Shown: positions 10,609 through 22,217, counted from the stretch's first letter. The stretch: 64,000 nt of DNA from Bartonella sp. WD12.1 (GCF_002022415.1 NZ_MUBG01000001.1:682001-746000), one strand, 5' to 3'. Program-made: numbers and translations. The notes: a model not told the origin generated them from the letters alone.

Positions 10609-11482
10609 TCAACATTCCAATCAAAAAATCGAAAAAGAAAAATAGAAGACAAAGCATAGGTATTTCATGATTGTTCTTACAATTTTTCATAAAATAACGC
10701 AAAAGTCTTTACTTTATTTTTCAGTCTAGGAATTTGAGCCTAGAAAAAAGAGTGCGGATTCATTTGTTTTTTATCTGACAATTATTCGTATATATTATCG
10801 TCAAATTTATTTTTATAACCTAACGGCTATATGTGGAGTATCGTATTTAGAATTGCTCAGACTTAATTTATATTAGTTATATTTTAAATAGATATATAGT
10901 TTGTAGTGCGATTTTATAGGTATCAACCAAGACTTTTCTCAAGTTGAATAAATAATTTACATGATTTTATGATCAGTTTTTAAAGAGTGTTATCTCTACC
11001 TTATAAGATAGACATAAATATTTTGCTTACTTTCTATTATAAAATAAATCAATTAAAGAACAATTTTTCAATTGAGTGTGGCCAGTTACATTACATAGTT
11101 AAAATCACTTTATCAAATGATTAATTCACAACAATGTTGCTACTGTTTAAAAGATTAAGTCACACTAAAATTGCGCAAAAAAGAAGTAAAGGATTCTTAA
11201 AAATTTGAGTCATTAATATTCTGTTTTTATTTGAATGATGTCATTTGCATTTACTGAAAAGCATATCTTCTACCTATATTAATGGGTATAAAGAGTACAA
11301 TATGCTGTCGTGTATTATTTTGTATCCTAAAGAGTGCATAAAATAAGTAGGAAAGGTGGGTGCAATAAAGAGTATTTCGCTAAACAAAGTAAAAAATAAT
11401 ATTTTTTCATAAAAAGTGTTGACCAAATGAAAAGTCGACCGTATGTTCCCATTCATTTTCCACAAGCAAAATAATTGTGTGG
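10609..11482. other. AT-rich intergenic region between lexA and tRNA-Lys, 874 bp
   Basis: No supported gene. A leftward 63-codon frame at 11274-11465 has no recognisable product and no good ribosome binding site. The region must contain the lexA promoter (10610-10700) and the tRNA-Lys promoter, neither of which I can place with confidence. Confidence 0.55.
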
Positions 11483-11558
11483 GAGCGCGTAGCTCAGTTG
11501 GTAGAGCAACTGACTTTTAATCAGTAGGTCCAGGGTTCGAATCCCTGCGCGCTCACCA
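11483..11558 (+). tRNA. tRNA-Lys (anticodon TTT)
   Basis: 76-nt cloverleaf: acceptor GAGCGCG pairs with CGCGCTC, D-arm TAGCTCAGTTGGTAGAGCA, anticodon loop CTTTTAA with TTT at 11516-11518, T-arm GGTTCGAATCC, discriminator A and encoded CCA (11556-11558). It lies alone upstream of rlpA. Confidence 0.97.
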
Positions 11559-11935
11559 TAAATAATGTTTCCAAATTCCTCGTAAATTGGTAAAAATTAT
11601 TTATGCTATTTGTAAATTATACCTGTTTGCTATTATTCATATAAAGTACGCTCGGCTTAATTCACAGTTTATATTATGATGTTTTATTTCTGATTTTATA
11701 TTTATAACTTATTGATTTTGTTTAACTTTCATCAACGTTAGGTATACCTCACCTCTTATAAATTATAACAAATATTCTTTTATATCACGTTAATAGCTTG
11801 ATGGAAGATTGATTTTTAGAATACCATAAATCTAACAAATATGGTCATTAACGGATATAAATTTTCCTACCATACACAAAGAATGTAATTTCCATGTTTA
11901 CAATAAAAGCTAAAAAAGGGTAAGCGGGCTGATAA
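11559..11935. other. intergenic region upstream of rlpA, 377 bp
   Basis: AT-rich sequence with no open frame of interest. It probably contains the rlpA promoter; no specific site is assigned. Confidence 0.5.
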
Positions 11936-12814
11936 ATGCTTTTAAATAGTAAAAGAAAGTTAACCTCCGTTGTTGAAATGATATTTCAATTTATGCCTAT
12001 GATTGCTGCTGTTGGTTTATTAACAGCTTGTGCAAATCAAACAACACAATTTGCAGAGAAAAGTCCCACTAATACAACATCTAAGGTAAAGGTGGTAAAG
12101 GCTGTTACTGTACCTGAAAAGGTTTTAAATACACAGCATAAATCAAAAAATAAAGGCAGTAGAGCTGTTGTTGGTAAGCCTTATCAAATAAAAGGAAAAT
12201 GGTATTATCCAGAAGAAAATCCAACTTATAAACGTGTTGGTCAAGCATCATGGTATGGTTCAGATTTTCATGGACGTTTAACTGCAAATGGTGAAATCTA
12301 TGATATGAATCTCTTAACTGCTGCTCATCCTACGATGCCTTTGCCCAGTTATGCTCGCGTTACAAACCTAGAAAATGGTTCTTCTATTATTGTTAGGGTA
12401 AATGACCGTGGTCCTTTTATAAAGGATAGAATTATTGATTTATCCAAACAAGCTGCAATAATTCTTGGTTATGTCAATAAAGGGGTGACAAATGTTAAAG
12501 TAGAGTATATCAGTAAAGCGCCTGTAAATGATTATGATAGTGCTTATTTAATGGCTTCTTATACATCTGGAGATTATAATTCATCTATGATGTTAGCATT
12601 AGCAAATACTCTAGAAGACAAGGAAGATAATGTATTTTTTGCGTTTAATACAAGTCATCCAAAACAGCTGATGAAGGCTACAGTAAATTCAAAACAATCA
12701 GTTGGGACTTTTTTGATAAAATTACCAGATATTGGCCCTGTTTTGATTAATAAACCCACATCACTTAATCAAGTAGCTTTTGCTCATAAACTCAATAAAG
12801 AAAATTCAGGATAA
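11936..12814 (+). CDS. rlpA: RlpA-like septal ring lytic transglycosylase (lipoprotein)
   Basis: 292 residues. A signal peptide ends in the lipobox LLTAC (Cys32), predicting an outer-membrane lipoprotein. The double-psi beta-barrel domain follows (GQASWYGSDFHGRLTANGE, LPSYARVTNL, VRVNDRGPF), which in RlpA cleaves denuded glycan strands at the septum. The roughly 115 residues after the barrel show no recognisable SPOR domain, unlike E. coli RlpA. Confidence 0.9.
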   Translation: MLLNSKRKLTSVVEMIFQFMPMIAAVGLLTACANQTTQFAEKSPTNTTSKVKVVKAVTVPEKVLNTQHKSKNKGSRAVVGKPYQIKGKWYYPEENPTYKRVGQASWYGSDFHGRLTANGEIYDMNLLTAAHPTMPLPSYARVTNLENGSSIIVRVNDRGPFIKDRIIDLSKQAAIILGYVNKGVTNVKVEYISKAPVNDYDSAYLMASYTSGDYNSSMMLALANTLEDKEDNVFFAFNTSHPKQLMKATVNSKQSVGTFLIKLPDIGPVLINKPTSLNQVAFAHKLNKENSG

Positions 12815-13443
12815 ACCTATTGTAATTGTCTTAAGAAAAAACGCTGTATTTTTTATAATATGCATAAAAAAGTAACAAATGATCCAGAAAAATATAAAAA
12901 CAAAGCTGAATTAAATATATTTACAGCAAGCCAATAACTGAATGAAATGTTATAAGTAAATTTTATATAACAAAAAAGTTATAGTATATAATGCATTACA
13001 CTGTTTATATAATGTATTATATGAGTTTTCTTTGCTAACTATAAAAAACATAAAAAATTTTTCAATTTATAACTATATTTTTTGTGAAAAATGAATAAGC
13101 TCTTTTCTTATACAATCTGCTTTTTATGCTGATTTTTTGTGCAAAAAGGAAACAATCGCATAATAGTAATAGCATTAAAGTTTTTTCCTTATTTTTGGGA
13201 TTAATGTTTAATGGATAAAAGCGCAAAATTTAAAATCTCTACACCATAATCGCTATTATTGATGATGCGTGATAATATTAAAAAAGATAGAGTAATATTA
13301 TCTTTTTCCTATTTTCATTAGCAAAATTAATGACAATTGAAGTAATATTTTATTTATTTTAAAAATGCGCTTTATAAAATAACAATTGGATGCTTAAAAA
13401 AATACTTATAATATAAGCCAAAGTAAGAAATTAAGGTTTATAC
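12815..13443. other. intergenic region between rlpA and tmk, 629 bp
   Basis: No open frame of interest and strongly AT-rich. In many Rhizobiales a D-alanyl-D-alanine carboxypeptidase gene lies between rlpA and tmk; none is present here and I can see no recognisable remnant. The region should hold the tmk operon promoter. Confidence 0.5.
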
Positions 13444-14088
13444 GTGTCAGGTTATTTTATTACATTTGAAGGAGGGGAGGGAGCGGGTAAAACGACTCAA
13501 ATTTCTTTGCTTGCGCAGTATCTTCGTAGCAAAAACTATGATGTTGTTATAACCCGAGAACCTGGAGGTACAGCGGGCGCTGAAGCAATGCGCTATGTTT
13601 TATTATCAGGTAATACGGAACAATATGGTGCATTCATTGAAGCAGTCTTATTTACAGCAGCACGTGTTGACCATGTTAGTGAAGTTATTTTACCTTCTTT
13701 GCAGGCAGGAAAAATTGTTTTATGCGATCGTTTTATTGATTCTATGCGGGTTTATCAGGGGCTTAATAGTAAGGTGAATTCTCACCTTCTTTCTGTTTTA
13801 GAACGTATCGGTCTGGGTACAGTTATGCCCAATTTGACATTTTTGTTAGATATACCAGCAACGTTTGGTATGAAGCGCACAGATTTACGAAGGAAAGAAA
13901 TCGGAAAGATCGACTATTTCGAAAAAGATCAATTAAATATTCAAGAGCAAAGACGACAGGCTTTTCTCCAATTGGCTAGAAATGAACCCTTTAGATTTCG
14001 TGTAATTGATGCAACCTGTGCAGTGGAAATGATAGCATCACAAATAAAAGATATCTGTCATCAGTTAATATTGAGTCATGTGCCATGA
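13444..14088 (+). CDS. tmk: thymidylate kinase
   Basis: 214 residues, phosphorylates dTMP to dTDP. P-loop GGEGAGKT at residues 10-17, REPGGT substrate motif, the DR motif in CDRFIDS, and an LID-like RRKEIGKIDYFE. The start is GTG 13444. It is the first gene of a tight operon and overlaps holB by 4 bases. Confidence 0.95.
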   Translation: MSGYFITFEGGEGAGKTTQISLLAQYLRSKNYDVVITREPGGTAGAEAMRYVLLSGNTEQYGAFIEAVLFTAARVDHVSEVILPSLQAGKIVLCDRFIDSMRVYQGLNSKVNSHLLSVLERIGLGTVMPNLTFLLDIPATFGMKRTDLRRKEIGKIDYFEKDQLNIQEQRRQAFLQLARNEPFRFRVIDATCAVEMIASQIKDICHQLILSHVP

Positions 14089-15140
14089 GTGATATCAATT
14101 TTTTGCGTCAATATGACGATATCGAAGGGATTTTATCACCATCACAAAATAACATCATCATTGGTCATAAAGAAGTTCGTCACTTTTTGGCGCAAATACG
14201 TAAAGAAGGGCGTGTACATCATGCATTATTATTTGAAGGAGAGCGGGGAATTGGTAAAGCAACATTAGCATTTCACTTTGCTTGGAATATTTTAAGTAAT
14301 CAAGAAAGTGGTTTTTTGCAGCCAGAACATGATTCAGTTGTATGGCACCAGATAATGCAGGGTAGTCACCCTGGTCTTATACACGTTTCTCGCCATTTTG
14401 ATTTAAAAACACAAAAGTTCAAGACAAGTATATCAATTGATGATATCCGCGATGTCGCACATTTTTTGAACCAAACATCGCAAGATGGTGGATGGCGTAT
14501 TATTATTATCGATTCTGCAGATGATATGAGTAGAAGTGCTGCTAATGCAATTCTTAAAATGCTTGAAGAGCCTCCCGTAAAGGCTTTATTTATTATTATT
14601 ACACATTGTTCAGGAAAATTACTTCCGACAATTCGTTCACGCTGTCAACAGATCTCTTTGCGGCCATTGTGTGATGATGAGATAAAACAGGTTATTTCAC
14701 ATATTTTTTCTGATCAAGGGGAAGTTGATAGAGAGACTATGGAAATGGTTATTCAGAAATCCCAAGGAAACCCTCGAAAAGCGCTCCTACTTACATGTTA
14801 TGGTGGGCTTGAAATTGTTCAAACTATTGATAGTTTGTTAGAACAATCGGTTTGTAATCTAGCTCTTGTTCACAATCTTGCTCAGACACTTTCGTCATCG
14901 GATTCGGATGTCAAATTTCAACAATTTTGTGATGAAATTCTTAATAAGATTCAAAAAAGAGCTATTATTTCGGCCGAAAAGGGGATTCTCGCTCTTTCAA
15001 AAAAATATGCACAAACATGGCAAGAGATTTATCAGGAAATAGCACAACTGCAATCATTTAATCTTGATAAAAAGCAATTTATTATCAATCTGCTTTTTAA
15101 AGTTCATAAGATCGTTCATGAATCTAAGCTTTTTCCGTGA
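14085..15140 (+). CDS. holB: DNA polymerase III subunit delta'
   Basis: 351 residues. It is the clamp-loader delta' subunit that helps open the beta clamp. An AAA+ fold is seen with a P-loop-like GERGIGKAT, DSADDMSRSAANAILKMLEEP (sensor/helix region) and the SRC motif in IRSRCQQI. It shares a 4-base overlap with tmk; the tmk-holB pairing is conserved in bacteria. Confidence 0.93.
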   Translation: MSDINFLRQYDDIEGILSPSQNNIIIGHKEVRHFLAQIRKEGRVHHALLFEGERGIGKATLAFHFAWNILSNQESGFLQPEHDSVVWHQIMQGSHPGLIHVSRHFDLKTQKFKTSISIDDIRDVAHFLNQTSQDGGWRIIIIDSADDMSRSAANAILKMLEEPPVKALFIIITHCSGKLLPTIRSRCQQISLRPLCDDEIKQVISHIFSDQGEVDRETMEMVIQKSQGNPRKALLLTCYGGLEIVQTIDSLLEQSVCNLALVHNLAQTLSSSDSDVKFQQFCDEILNKIQKRAIISAEKGILALSKKYAQTWQEIYQEIAQLQSFNLDKKQFIINLLFKVHKIVHESKLFP

Positions 15141-15200
15141 CAATGTAATTAATAGGCGTTATGTCATTGTATCCTTTTTTATATTTCAACTGGGTATAAC

Positions 15201-16760
15201 ATGCGTGACACATATTATATAACGACTCCAATTTTTTATCCTAATGGTGCTCCGCATATTGGGCATGCTTATAATGCAATTGCGAGTGATTGTTTAGCCC
15301 GTTTTCAACGATTAGACGGTAAAGACGTATTTTTTCTATCTGGCACGGATGAGCATGGTCTCAAAATGCAACAGACAGCAGAAGCGTTGAACATAACACC
15401 TCAGCAACTTGCAGATCGTAACAGCGCTATCTTTCAAAAAATGCTTACAAAATTAAATTGCTCTAATGATGATTTCATTCGCACGACAGAAGAAAGACAT
15501 TACCAAACCTGTCAAGTGATTTGGAAAAAAATGGAAGCTAATGGAGATATTTATCTTGATCGTTATGCTGGTTGGTATTCGGTCCGTCAAGAATCTTATT
15601 ATGAAGAAAAGGATACCCAAATTGGGGAAGATGGAATCCGTCGTGAAAAAGAGCTAGGATCTCCAGTTGAGTGGAATGAAGAAGAAAGTTATTTTTTTAA
15701 GCTTTCCCGTTATGAAAAAGCTCTTCTTGAGCATTATGAAAAATATCCTGATTTCATTGCTCCCAATAAACGGCGTAATGAGATTATAAGTTTTATCAAA
15801 TCAGGTTTGAAAGATATTTCTATTTCACGGACAAATTTTAATTGGGGGGTTGGTGTCCCAAATAACTCAAAGCATGTAATGTACGTTTGGGTTGATGCAC
15901 TTACAAATTATCTTACAGCAATTGATTTTTTCAATGAAACATCAAAAAAACGTCATTTTTGGTCTGCAAGTACTCATATTATTGGCAAAGATATTATTCG
16001 TTTCCACGCAATCTATTGGCCGGCGTTTTTGATGTCAGCTGGGATTGAACTACCTAAACGTATTTTTGCACATGGTTTTTTGTTAAATCGCGGTGCAAAA
16101 ATGTCAAAATCTGTTGGAAATGTAGTTGATCCTTTTGAAATAATCGACCGTTATGGTCTTGATCAAGTCCGTTATTTTTTTCTTCGTGAAGTACCATTCG
16201 GGCAAGACGGTAGTTATAATCACGAAAGTTTTGTAAATCGTATCAATGCAGATCTTGTTAATGATCTTGGCAATTTAGCGCAGCGCTCTTTGTCTATGAT
16301 ACAAAAAAATTGTGATGCAAAAATTCCTGTGCCAACTGAATTTTTAGCTCAAGATGAACAACTTTTAGAACAATCTCTTCAGATAGTTGAGGTTGCACGC
16401 CAAGCTATGTTACGCCAGGCACCCCATTTAGCGCTCTCAGCCATTTTTTCAGTTGTGGCAGATGCTAACCGATATTTTGCCAGTGAAGAGCCTTGGAGTT
16501 TATGTAAAAGTAATCCAGAAAGATTTTTTACAGTTCTTTATGTAACTTTGGAAGTTTTGCGACGGATAGGTATTATGCTTTTGCCTTTTATTCCTCAATC
16601 AGCTGCTAAACTTCTTGATAGTCTTGCAATTGCTAAAGAAGATCGCTTATTACATCATATAGGCGATTCAAAAATTAAAGAAGGTGAAAATCTTCCATTG
16701 CCGGTACCGATTTTTCCCCGTTATGTCTTTAAGAAAGCTGATGTGAATGATGTTGATTGA
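15201..16760 (+). CDS. metG: methionyl-tRNA synthetase
   Basis: 519 residues, class I synthetase. It has a HIGH-type PHIGHAYN near the N-terminus and KMSKS at [10 protein letters not shown]. The CP region lacks the paired zinc-binding cysteines of the long E. coli form ([10 protein letters not shown] instead), and there is no C-terminal EMAP-type domain, so this is the short MetG type usual in Alphaproteobacteria. The 3' end overlaps tatD by 14 bases. Confidence 0.96.
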   Translation: MRDTYYITTPIFYPNGAPHIGHAYNAIASDCLARFQRLDGKDVFFLSGTDEHGLKMQQTAEALNITPQQLADRNSAIFQKMLTKLNCSNDDFIRTTEERHYQTCQVIWKKMEANGDIYLDRYAGWYSVRQESYYEEKDTQIGEDGIRREKELGSPVEWNEEESYFFKLSRYEKALLEHYEKYPDFIAPNKRRNEIISFIKSGLKDISISRTNFNWGVGVPNNSKHVMYVWVDALTNYLTAIDFFNETSKKRHFWSASTHIIGKDIIRFHAIYWPAFLMSAGIELPKRIFAHGFLLNRGAKMSKSVGNVVDPFEIIDRYGLDQVRYFFLREVPFGQDGSYNHESFVNRINADLVNDLGNLAQRSLSMIQKNCDAKIPVPTEFLAQDEQLLEQSLQIVEVARQAMLRQAPHLALSAIFSVVADANRYFASEEPWSLCKSNPERFFTVLYVTLEVLRRIGIMLLPFIPQSAAKLLDSLAIAKEDRLLHHIGDSKIKEGENLPLPVPIFPRYVFKKADVNDVD

Positions 16761-17523
16761 TACGCATTGTCATCTTGATTTTGAAGATTTTTCTCGGGAT
16801 TTGGATGGTGTTATTCAACGGGCTTTAGCTGTTGATGTTGGACGTATGATAACAATTTCGACACATGTTCATAAGTTGGATAAACTTTTAGCAATCGCAA
16901 AAGCTTATGAACAGGTTTTTTGTTCTGTTGGTACTCACCCCAATCATGTGTGTGAAGAGCAAAATATTAAAGCTGAAAATCTTATTTGTTTATCAAAACA
17001 TCCCAAAATTATCGCATTTGGTGAGTCTGGGCTTGATTATCATTATAATTATACTTCATCAGAAGAACAAAAGAAGAGTTTTCAGGAACATATCATTGCT
17101 TCTCGGGAAACACAGTTACCTCTTGTAATTCATTCACGTAATGCGGATGCTGATATGGAACAGATATTACGTGAACAAATGAAGGAAGGAGAATTTCCAT
17201 TTATTTTTCATTGTTATTCGTCTGGCATGCAGCTTGCTCGTGCTGGCATTGAGCTTGGTGGCTATATATCTTTTTCAGGTATTCTCACTTTTAAAAATGC
17301 ACTCGAAATTCGTGAAATAGCAAAAATTGTGCCTCATGAACGTTTGTTAATTGAAACAGATTCACCATTTTTAGCACCTGTTCCTTACCGTGGACAAACA
17401 AATGAGCCGTCTTTTGTGCGTCATACAGCGGTTATTTTGGCTGAAACTATCGGCTTAAGTATTGAAGAAATCGCTCAGATAACAACACAAAATGCTTTTC
17501 GTTTATTTAGCAAAATGAAATAA
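16747..17523 (+). CDS. tatD: TatD family metal-dependent hydrolase
   Basis: 258 residues. TIM-barrel amidohydrolase-fold DNase family: N-terminal HxH metal ligands in [35 protein letters not shown] and ETDSPFLAP with the catalytic Asp. The adjacent ATG 16750 is an alternative start. Cotranscribed with metG and the following MBL gene, a common order. Confidence 0.93.
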   Translation: MMLIDTHCHLDFEDFSRDLDGVIQRALAVDVGRMITISTHVHKLDKLLAIAKAYEQVFCSVGTHPNHVCEEQNIKAENLICLSKHPKIIAFGESGLDYHYNYTSSEEQKKSFQEHIIASRETQLPLVIHSRNADADMEQILREQMKEGEFPFIFHCYSSGMQLARAGIELGGYISFSGILTFKNALEIREIAKIVPHERLLIETDSPFLAPVPYRGQTNEPSFVRHTAVILAETIGLSIEEIAQITTQNAFRLFSKMK

Positions 17524-17528
17524 AAAGA

Positions 17529-18341
17529 ATGTTTGATTGTTACCGATTTACGATATTGGGTTGTGGTTCGTCTCCAGGAGTACCGCGTCCCAATGGTTAT
17601 TGGGGAGCCTGTGATCCGAATAATCCGAAAAATAAACGCTATAGAACTTCTCTTTTAGTTGAACGAATTGATAAATCTGGAAAGAAAACAACAGTTGTTA
17701 TTGATACAGGTCCAGATTTTCGATCACAAATGATAAAATCGCATGTTAACCATCTTGATGCTGCTGTCTATACACATCCTCATGCAGATCATGTCCATGG
17801 TATTGATGATTTACGTAGTTATGCGCTTGCACAAAAATGTTTAATAGATATTTATGCAAATGCATTTACGTTAAAGTATCTTAACGAGTCTTTTGGCTAT
17901 TGTTTTCAAACACCAAAGGGTTCCAATTATTCCCCTATTTTAAAGGCACATCTTATAAATGAAAACAGTGAATTTATAATTCAAGGGCAGGGCGGAGCAA
18001 TTACTTTTAACACACATTTACAATTTCATGGTGCCATTAACTCTTTGGGTTTTCGTATTGGCAATGTTGCTTACTGTACAGATGTAAATCAATTTCCTGT
18101 AGAATCATTGCAAAATCTTATAGATTTAGATGTTTTAATTATTGACTCTCTTCAGTTTAAACCTCATCCAAGTCATTTTTCGGTTGATCAAGCATTGCAC
18201 TGGATAAAATATTTAAAGCCTAAGCGGGCTATATTGACTCATATGGATAATTCTCTTGATTATAATGATGTTTTAAATCACATCCCACCAAATGTTGAGC
18301 CTGCTTATCAAGGTCTTACTTTTGAAACAAATGTACTTTAG
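17529..18341 (+). CDS. MBL-fold metallo-hydrolase (PhnP-like)
   Basis: 270 residues of the metallo-beta-lactamase fold. The metal-binding motif HPHADH is followed by GIDDLR, a further Asp in YCTDVN and a final His in ILTHMD. The N-terminus FTILGCGSSPGVPRP is typical of PhnP/RNase Z-like phosphodiesterases. It follows tatD by 5 bases. The physiological substrate is not known; no phn genes are nearby. Confidence 0.88.
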   Translation: MFDCYRFTILGCGSSPGVPRPNGYWGACDPNNPKNKRYRTSLLVERIDKSGKKTTVVIDTGPDFRSQMIKSHVNHLDAAVYTHPHADHVHGIDDLRSYALAQKCLIDIYANAFTLKYLNESFGYCFQTPKGSNYSPILKAHLINENSEFIIQGQGGAITFNTHLQFHGAINSLGFRIGNVAYCTDVNQFPVESLQNLIDLDVLIIDSLQFKPHPSHFSVDQALHWIKYLKPKRAILTHMDNSLDYNDVLNHIPPNVEPAYQGLTFETNVL

Positions 18342-18664
18342 AATATATAAAATTATTAAATTTGCGTACAATAAAGTCATAAAATAGAGAATAATTCGAA
18401 TTTTAATGTCAATTGAAAGCAAACTAAATTAAACAGAGTATATGGCTTTATCTAACAATCGTAGTGTATATTACATATTCTTTACATAATTATTCTCCCT
18501 TTTTTGCAAAATTAAGTGTCAATATATTTCCTTTGAGAAGTGGATCCAATACAATTTTCTAGGTACTATAGTGTTACAAAAAAGGTTTGTGTAGAAAAAT
18601 TAAAAAAAGAAAATATGCATTTTAGTTTATATTTTCTATTTTTATAGAAGGGTAAATTTTATTA
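18342..18664. other. intergenic region upstream of divK, 323 bp
   Basis: No gene seen. It must contain the divK promoter. I looked for GAnTC methylation sites and CtrA-type TTAA-N7-TTAA boxes but did not find a convincing CtrA pair. Confidence 0.45.
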
Positions 18665-19030
18665 ATGTTAAAGAAAGTCATGATCGTAGAAGATAACGAA
18701 CTGAATATGAAGTTGTTCCGTGATCTTGTAGAGGTGAGTGGCTATGAAACCGTTGAAACACGTAATGGTCTTATTGCATTAGATTTAGCGCGCTCAACAA
18801 TGCCCTCTCTTATTATTATGGATATTCAGTTACCTGAAGTTTCAGGGATTGATGTTATTAAACAACTAAAAGAGGATGAAGAACTTAAATCTATTCCTAT
18901 TGTCGCTGTAACAGCTTTCGCTATGAAGGGAGATGAAGAGCGTATTCGTGCAAGTGGGTGTGAGGAATATATGTCAAAACCTATTTCTGTTCCGCATTTT
19001 ATTACAATGCTGAAGTCTTTTTTAGACTAA
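18665..19030 (+). CDS. divK: single-domain response regulator DivK
   Basis: 121 residues, a receiver domain only. The acidic pocket is ED at 9-10, the phosphoacceptor Asp53 sits in IMDIQLPE, Thr in AVTAFAM and Lys105 in YMSKPIS. DivK links the PleC/DivJ kinases to CtrA control and cell polarity in Alphaproteobacteria. Its usual partner pleD is not adjacent. A bidirectional hairpin separates it from the convergent rpsI. Confidence 0.95.
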   Translation: MLKKVMIVEDNELNMKLFRDLVEVSGYETVETRNGLIALDLARSTMPSLIIMDIQLPEVSGIDVIKQLKEDEELKSIPIVAVTAFAMKGDEERIRASGCEEYMSKPISVPHFITMLKSFLD

Positions 19031-19122
19031 AGTTGTTATTCAGTTTTCTTTTTTAATGGTAATAGGAAGATAAACTGAGAGTACAATTTCCAAAAATAAT
19101 TTTTAAATATACAGTTAAAATA

Positions 19123-19148
19123 AAAACCCCACTAAAAAGTGGGGTTTT
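19123..19148. terminator. bidirectional intrinsic terminator between divK and rpsI
   Basis: A perfect 11-bp stem (AAAACCCCACT 19123-19133 with AGTGGGGTTTT 19138-19148) and a 4-A loop, flanked by A-rich and T-rich tails. It lies between convergent genes and can serve both. Confidence 0.88.
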
Positions 19149-19171
19149 ACGTATCATACAAGAATTGAAAA

Positions 19172-19669
19172 TTAACGTTTTGAGAATTGGAAAGAGCGGC
19201 GCGCTTTCGCTTTACCGTATTTTTTACGTTCAACAACACGACTATCTCGTGTAAGAAAACCACCTTTTTTTAAGATAGGACGAAGTTCTGGTTCATAGTA
19301 AGTTAAAGCTTTAGAAATTCCATGACGTACTGCACCTGCTTGGCCAGAAAGACCACCACCAGCAACAGTTGCAACAATGTCAAATTGGGTATCTCTATTG
19401 GTTATAACAATCGGCTGACGAAGAATCATTCTAAGAACAGGACGGGCAAAATATTTATCAAACTCTTTATTATTAATAGTAATTTTTCCAGAGCCTGGCT
19501 TGACCCATACACGAGCAACAGCATCTTTACGTTTTCCTGTTGCATAAGCACGCTTTTGTGAATCAAGTTTTTGCACGTGAATAGGAGCAGCAACACGTTC
19601 ATTTTTATTATTAACTTCTACAGTTGATATTGTTGCACCAAGTTCAGAAAGAGAATTAATTTCAGCCAT
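19172..19669 (-). CDS. rpsI: 30S ribosomal protein S9
   Basis: 165 residues. The S9 core ([30 protein letters not shown]) ends in the universal [17 protein letters not shown] tail that reaches the P-site tRNA. An N-terminal extension of about 35 residues is typical of Alphaproteobacteria. It follows rplM by 3 bases in the conserved rplM-rpsI operon. Confidence 0.98.
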   Translation of the reverse strand: MAEINSLSELGATISTVEVNNKNERVAAPIHVQKLDSQKRAYATGKRKDAVARVWVKPGSGKITINNKEFDKYFARPVLRMILRQPIVITNRDTQFDIVATVAGGGLSGQAGAVRHGISKALTYYEPELRPILKKGGFLTRDSRVVERKKYGKAKARRSFQFSKR

Positions 19670-19672
19670 AAT

Positions 19673-20137
19673 TTAAGCAATCCTTTTATTTTTGCGGTTT
19701 AGAGCACCGACATCAAGAGCTTCGGGCTGTTGCGCTGCATGCGGATGTTGACTACCGGCATAAACACGTAAATTTTTCATTTGACGGCGACCGAGTGGAC
19801 CACGGGGAATCATGCGCTCTACTGCTTTTTCAACAATTCGCTCAGGAAAACGACCTTCAAGAATTTGACGAGCTGTACGCTCTTTAATGCCACCGATATA
19901 GCCAGTATGCCAATAATATTTTTTATCAGTATATTTTTTGCCAGTAAGAGCCACTTTCTCTGCATTGATAACAATAACATTATCACCATCATCAACATGG
20001 GGGGTAAAAGTAGTTTTATGTTTGCCACGTAAGCGATTGGCAACGAGCGTGGCAAGACGACCTAAAACAAGGTTTTCTGCGTTAATAATAACCCATTTCT
20101 TTACCACTTCAGTTGGCTTTTGTGAAAAAGTTGCCAT
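19673..20137 (-). CDS. rplM: 50S ribosomal protein L13
   Basis: 154 residues with the L13 signatures [28 protein letters not shown] and [15 protein letters not shown]. An early-assembly protein of the large subunit. First gene of the leftward rplM-rpsI operon. Confidence 0.98.
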   Translation of the reverse strand: MATFSQKPTEVVKKWVIINAENLVLGRLATLVANRLRGKHKTTFTPHVDDGDNVIVINAEKVALTGKKYTDKKYYWHTGYIGGIKERTARQILEGRFPERIVEKAVERMIPRGPLGRRQMKNLRVYAGSQHPHAAQQPEALDVGALNRKNKRIA

Positions 20138-20434
20138 AGAAGTATCCTTTATTAAAGCCCTTTAATATGAAAACATCTTTTATTATTTTATGTTGTGAAT
20201 GATTGCCACAACAAAATACATCTCAGTATATATTATCTGTCTGATATAATGTCTTATGATTTGCGTCAAGAAAAATAAAAGCTAAAAAATAACGCAATTA
20301 CAAATAAGAGCATTATAATGCTCTTAAGTGTAACAGTCTATTCATATCATGAGACAAAATATGATGCTATATAAAATGTTTCATCTTTTAAGTGGTAATT
20401 GTATTTTAGCTACTTTCGTTGTACATAAAAGGTA

Positions 20435-22217
20435 ATGCAGTTACCCTATTATTGTCTCAATGTTAAATCTTCTGCTTGTGATCAAGCTTGGGTAGATCCT
20501 CTTGATATTCAAGGGATCAATAATGCTCGTGCTATTTCTCAAAAATTTGGTTTTCCAGATCAATTAGCTCGGGTTCTTGCAGCAAGAAACGTTGATGAAT
20601 CTGAAGCTGTTTCTTTTATTAATCCCACGCTACGCAATCTATTACCTAATCCAGAAAGTTTTACGGATATGCAATGCGCAGCAGAGCGCTTGGTTAAAGC
20701 TATTATGAACCGAGAGAAAATAGCTGTTTTTGGTGATTATGATGTTGATGGAGCTTGTTCATCAGCGCTTTTGGCGCGTTTTTTACGTTATTTTGGTATG
20801 ACAGTTAAAATCTATATTCCTGATCGTATCGTTGAGGGCTATGGCCCAAATGAACAAGCAATGAAGATGTTGGCACAAGAAGGGGCGAGTTTAATTATTA
20901 CCGTTGATTGTGGTGCAAACAGTCCAGATGCAATAAAGGCAGCTAGGCTTGCAGGTGCTGATGTTGTGGTTTTAGATCATCATCAAATGTCAGATGTTCA
21001 TCAAGAGGCTGTTGCTCTTGTTAATCCTAATCGTCCTGATGATTTTCTGAACAAGGGCATTTATGTGCTGCTGGCATCGTATTTGTTACATTAGTATGGG
21101 TAAATCATTTATTGCGAAAGCAAAAATGGGTAGAGACTGTTCCTGACCTTTTAAGTATGCTTGATCTTGTTGCATTAGCCACTGTATGCGATGTGGTTCC
21201 ATTGCGAGGTGTTAATCGCGCTTTTGTGGTTAAAGGGCTTCAAGTAGCGCGTTCTATGCACAATGCTGGGATAGCTGCTTTAGCAAAGGCTGCACGTATA
21301 GGTGAGCCAATTAATAGTTTTCATTTAGGTTTTTTATTAGGGCCTAGAATTAATGCAGGAGGGCGCATTGGGGACCAAGCTTTGGGAGCGCGCTTGCTTA
21401 GTTGTGATAATAGAGATGAAGCTGATAAAGTGGCAGAACAATTAAGTCAGCTTAATCAGGAACGTCAAGAAATGGAAGCTATTCAATTAGCTCAAGCAGA
21501 GGCTTATATTGATTCTGTTCATCACGATAAAGAAATGTCGTCATCACTTGTAGTTGCTTGCCAAGAATGGCATCCAGGAATTGTTGGTATTCTTGCATCC
21601 CGTTTAAAAGAACGTTTTTTTTGTCCTGTTTTTGTAATTGCTTTGAAAGAAGATGGTAGCGGTACAGGATCAGGGCGTTCAATTAGTGGTGTAGATTTGG
21701 GAGCACTTGTTCATGAAGCTGTCGCATTAAACTTATTAGAAAAAGGGGGGGACATAGTATGGCGGCTGGGATTACGATTCAATCTACGAAAGTTAAAGCT
21801 TTTCAAGAATGGTTAGAAGAAAAAGTTTCTGTGATAGTTTCGCAATTACGTGCTAAAAAGTCTCTCAGTATAGATGGCTTTCTTTCTGCTTCTGGTGCTA
21901 ATAAAGATCTTTTTGATATGATTGAAAAAGCAGGTCCTTTTGGTTCAGAAAATGCTACACCTGTTTTTGTTCTTCCTTCTCATCGGTTGGTTAGTGTATG
22001 TGAGGTTGGGAAGGGGCATTTACGCCTATTTGTTTCTGATCTTGAAGGTAAAAAGCTCCAAGGAATAGCTTTTCGTTCAATAGGAACATCCCTTGGTAAT
22101 TTTCTTTTTGAAAATGTTGGTGAAACTATTCATATAGCGGGTAATCTTAGTTTAAATTACTGGAATGGAACGGTCACACCACAATTGCGTGTTATTGATG
22201 CGGCGGCAGTGGTTTGA
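20435..22217 (+). pseudogene. recJ: single-stranded-DNA exonuclease RecJ, two frameshifts
   Basis: The RecJ sequence is complete but split over three frames. Part 1 (20435-21094) has FGDYDVDGACSSALL and the DHH motif VLDHHQM. Near 21052-21058 the frame is lost by one base (AACAAGGGCAT); the neighbouring frame continues HLCAAGIVFVTLVWVN, then part 2 runs to 21816. At the run of seven G (21735-21741) one G is missing; restoring it gives GGGHSMAAG, the DHHA1 motif, and part 3 runs to 22217. No large deletion is seen. Either a recent double inactivation, slippage, or sequencing error. Confidence 0.85.

Noticed and set aside
10660-10690. Possible SOS box upstream of lexA (GTTC-N8-TTTC-like)
   Set aside because: Spacing and second half do not match the alphaproteobacterial GTTC-N7-GTTC box.
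11274-11465. 63-codon leftward frame before tRNA-Lys
   Set aside because: No ribosome binding site, runs into the tRNA promoter region, no recognisable product.
20435-22217. Three separate genes at the recJ locus
   Set aside because: The pieces join seamlessly into one RecJ when two single bases are restored, and the second and third parts have no start signals.
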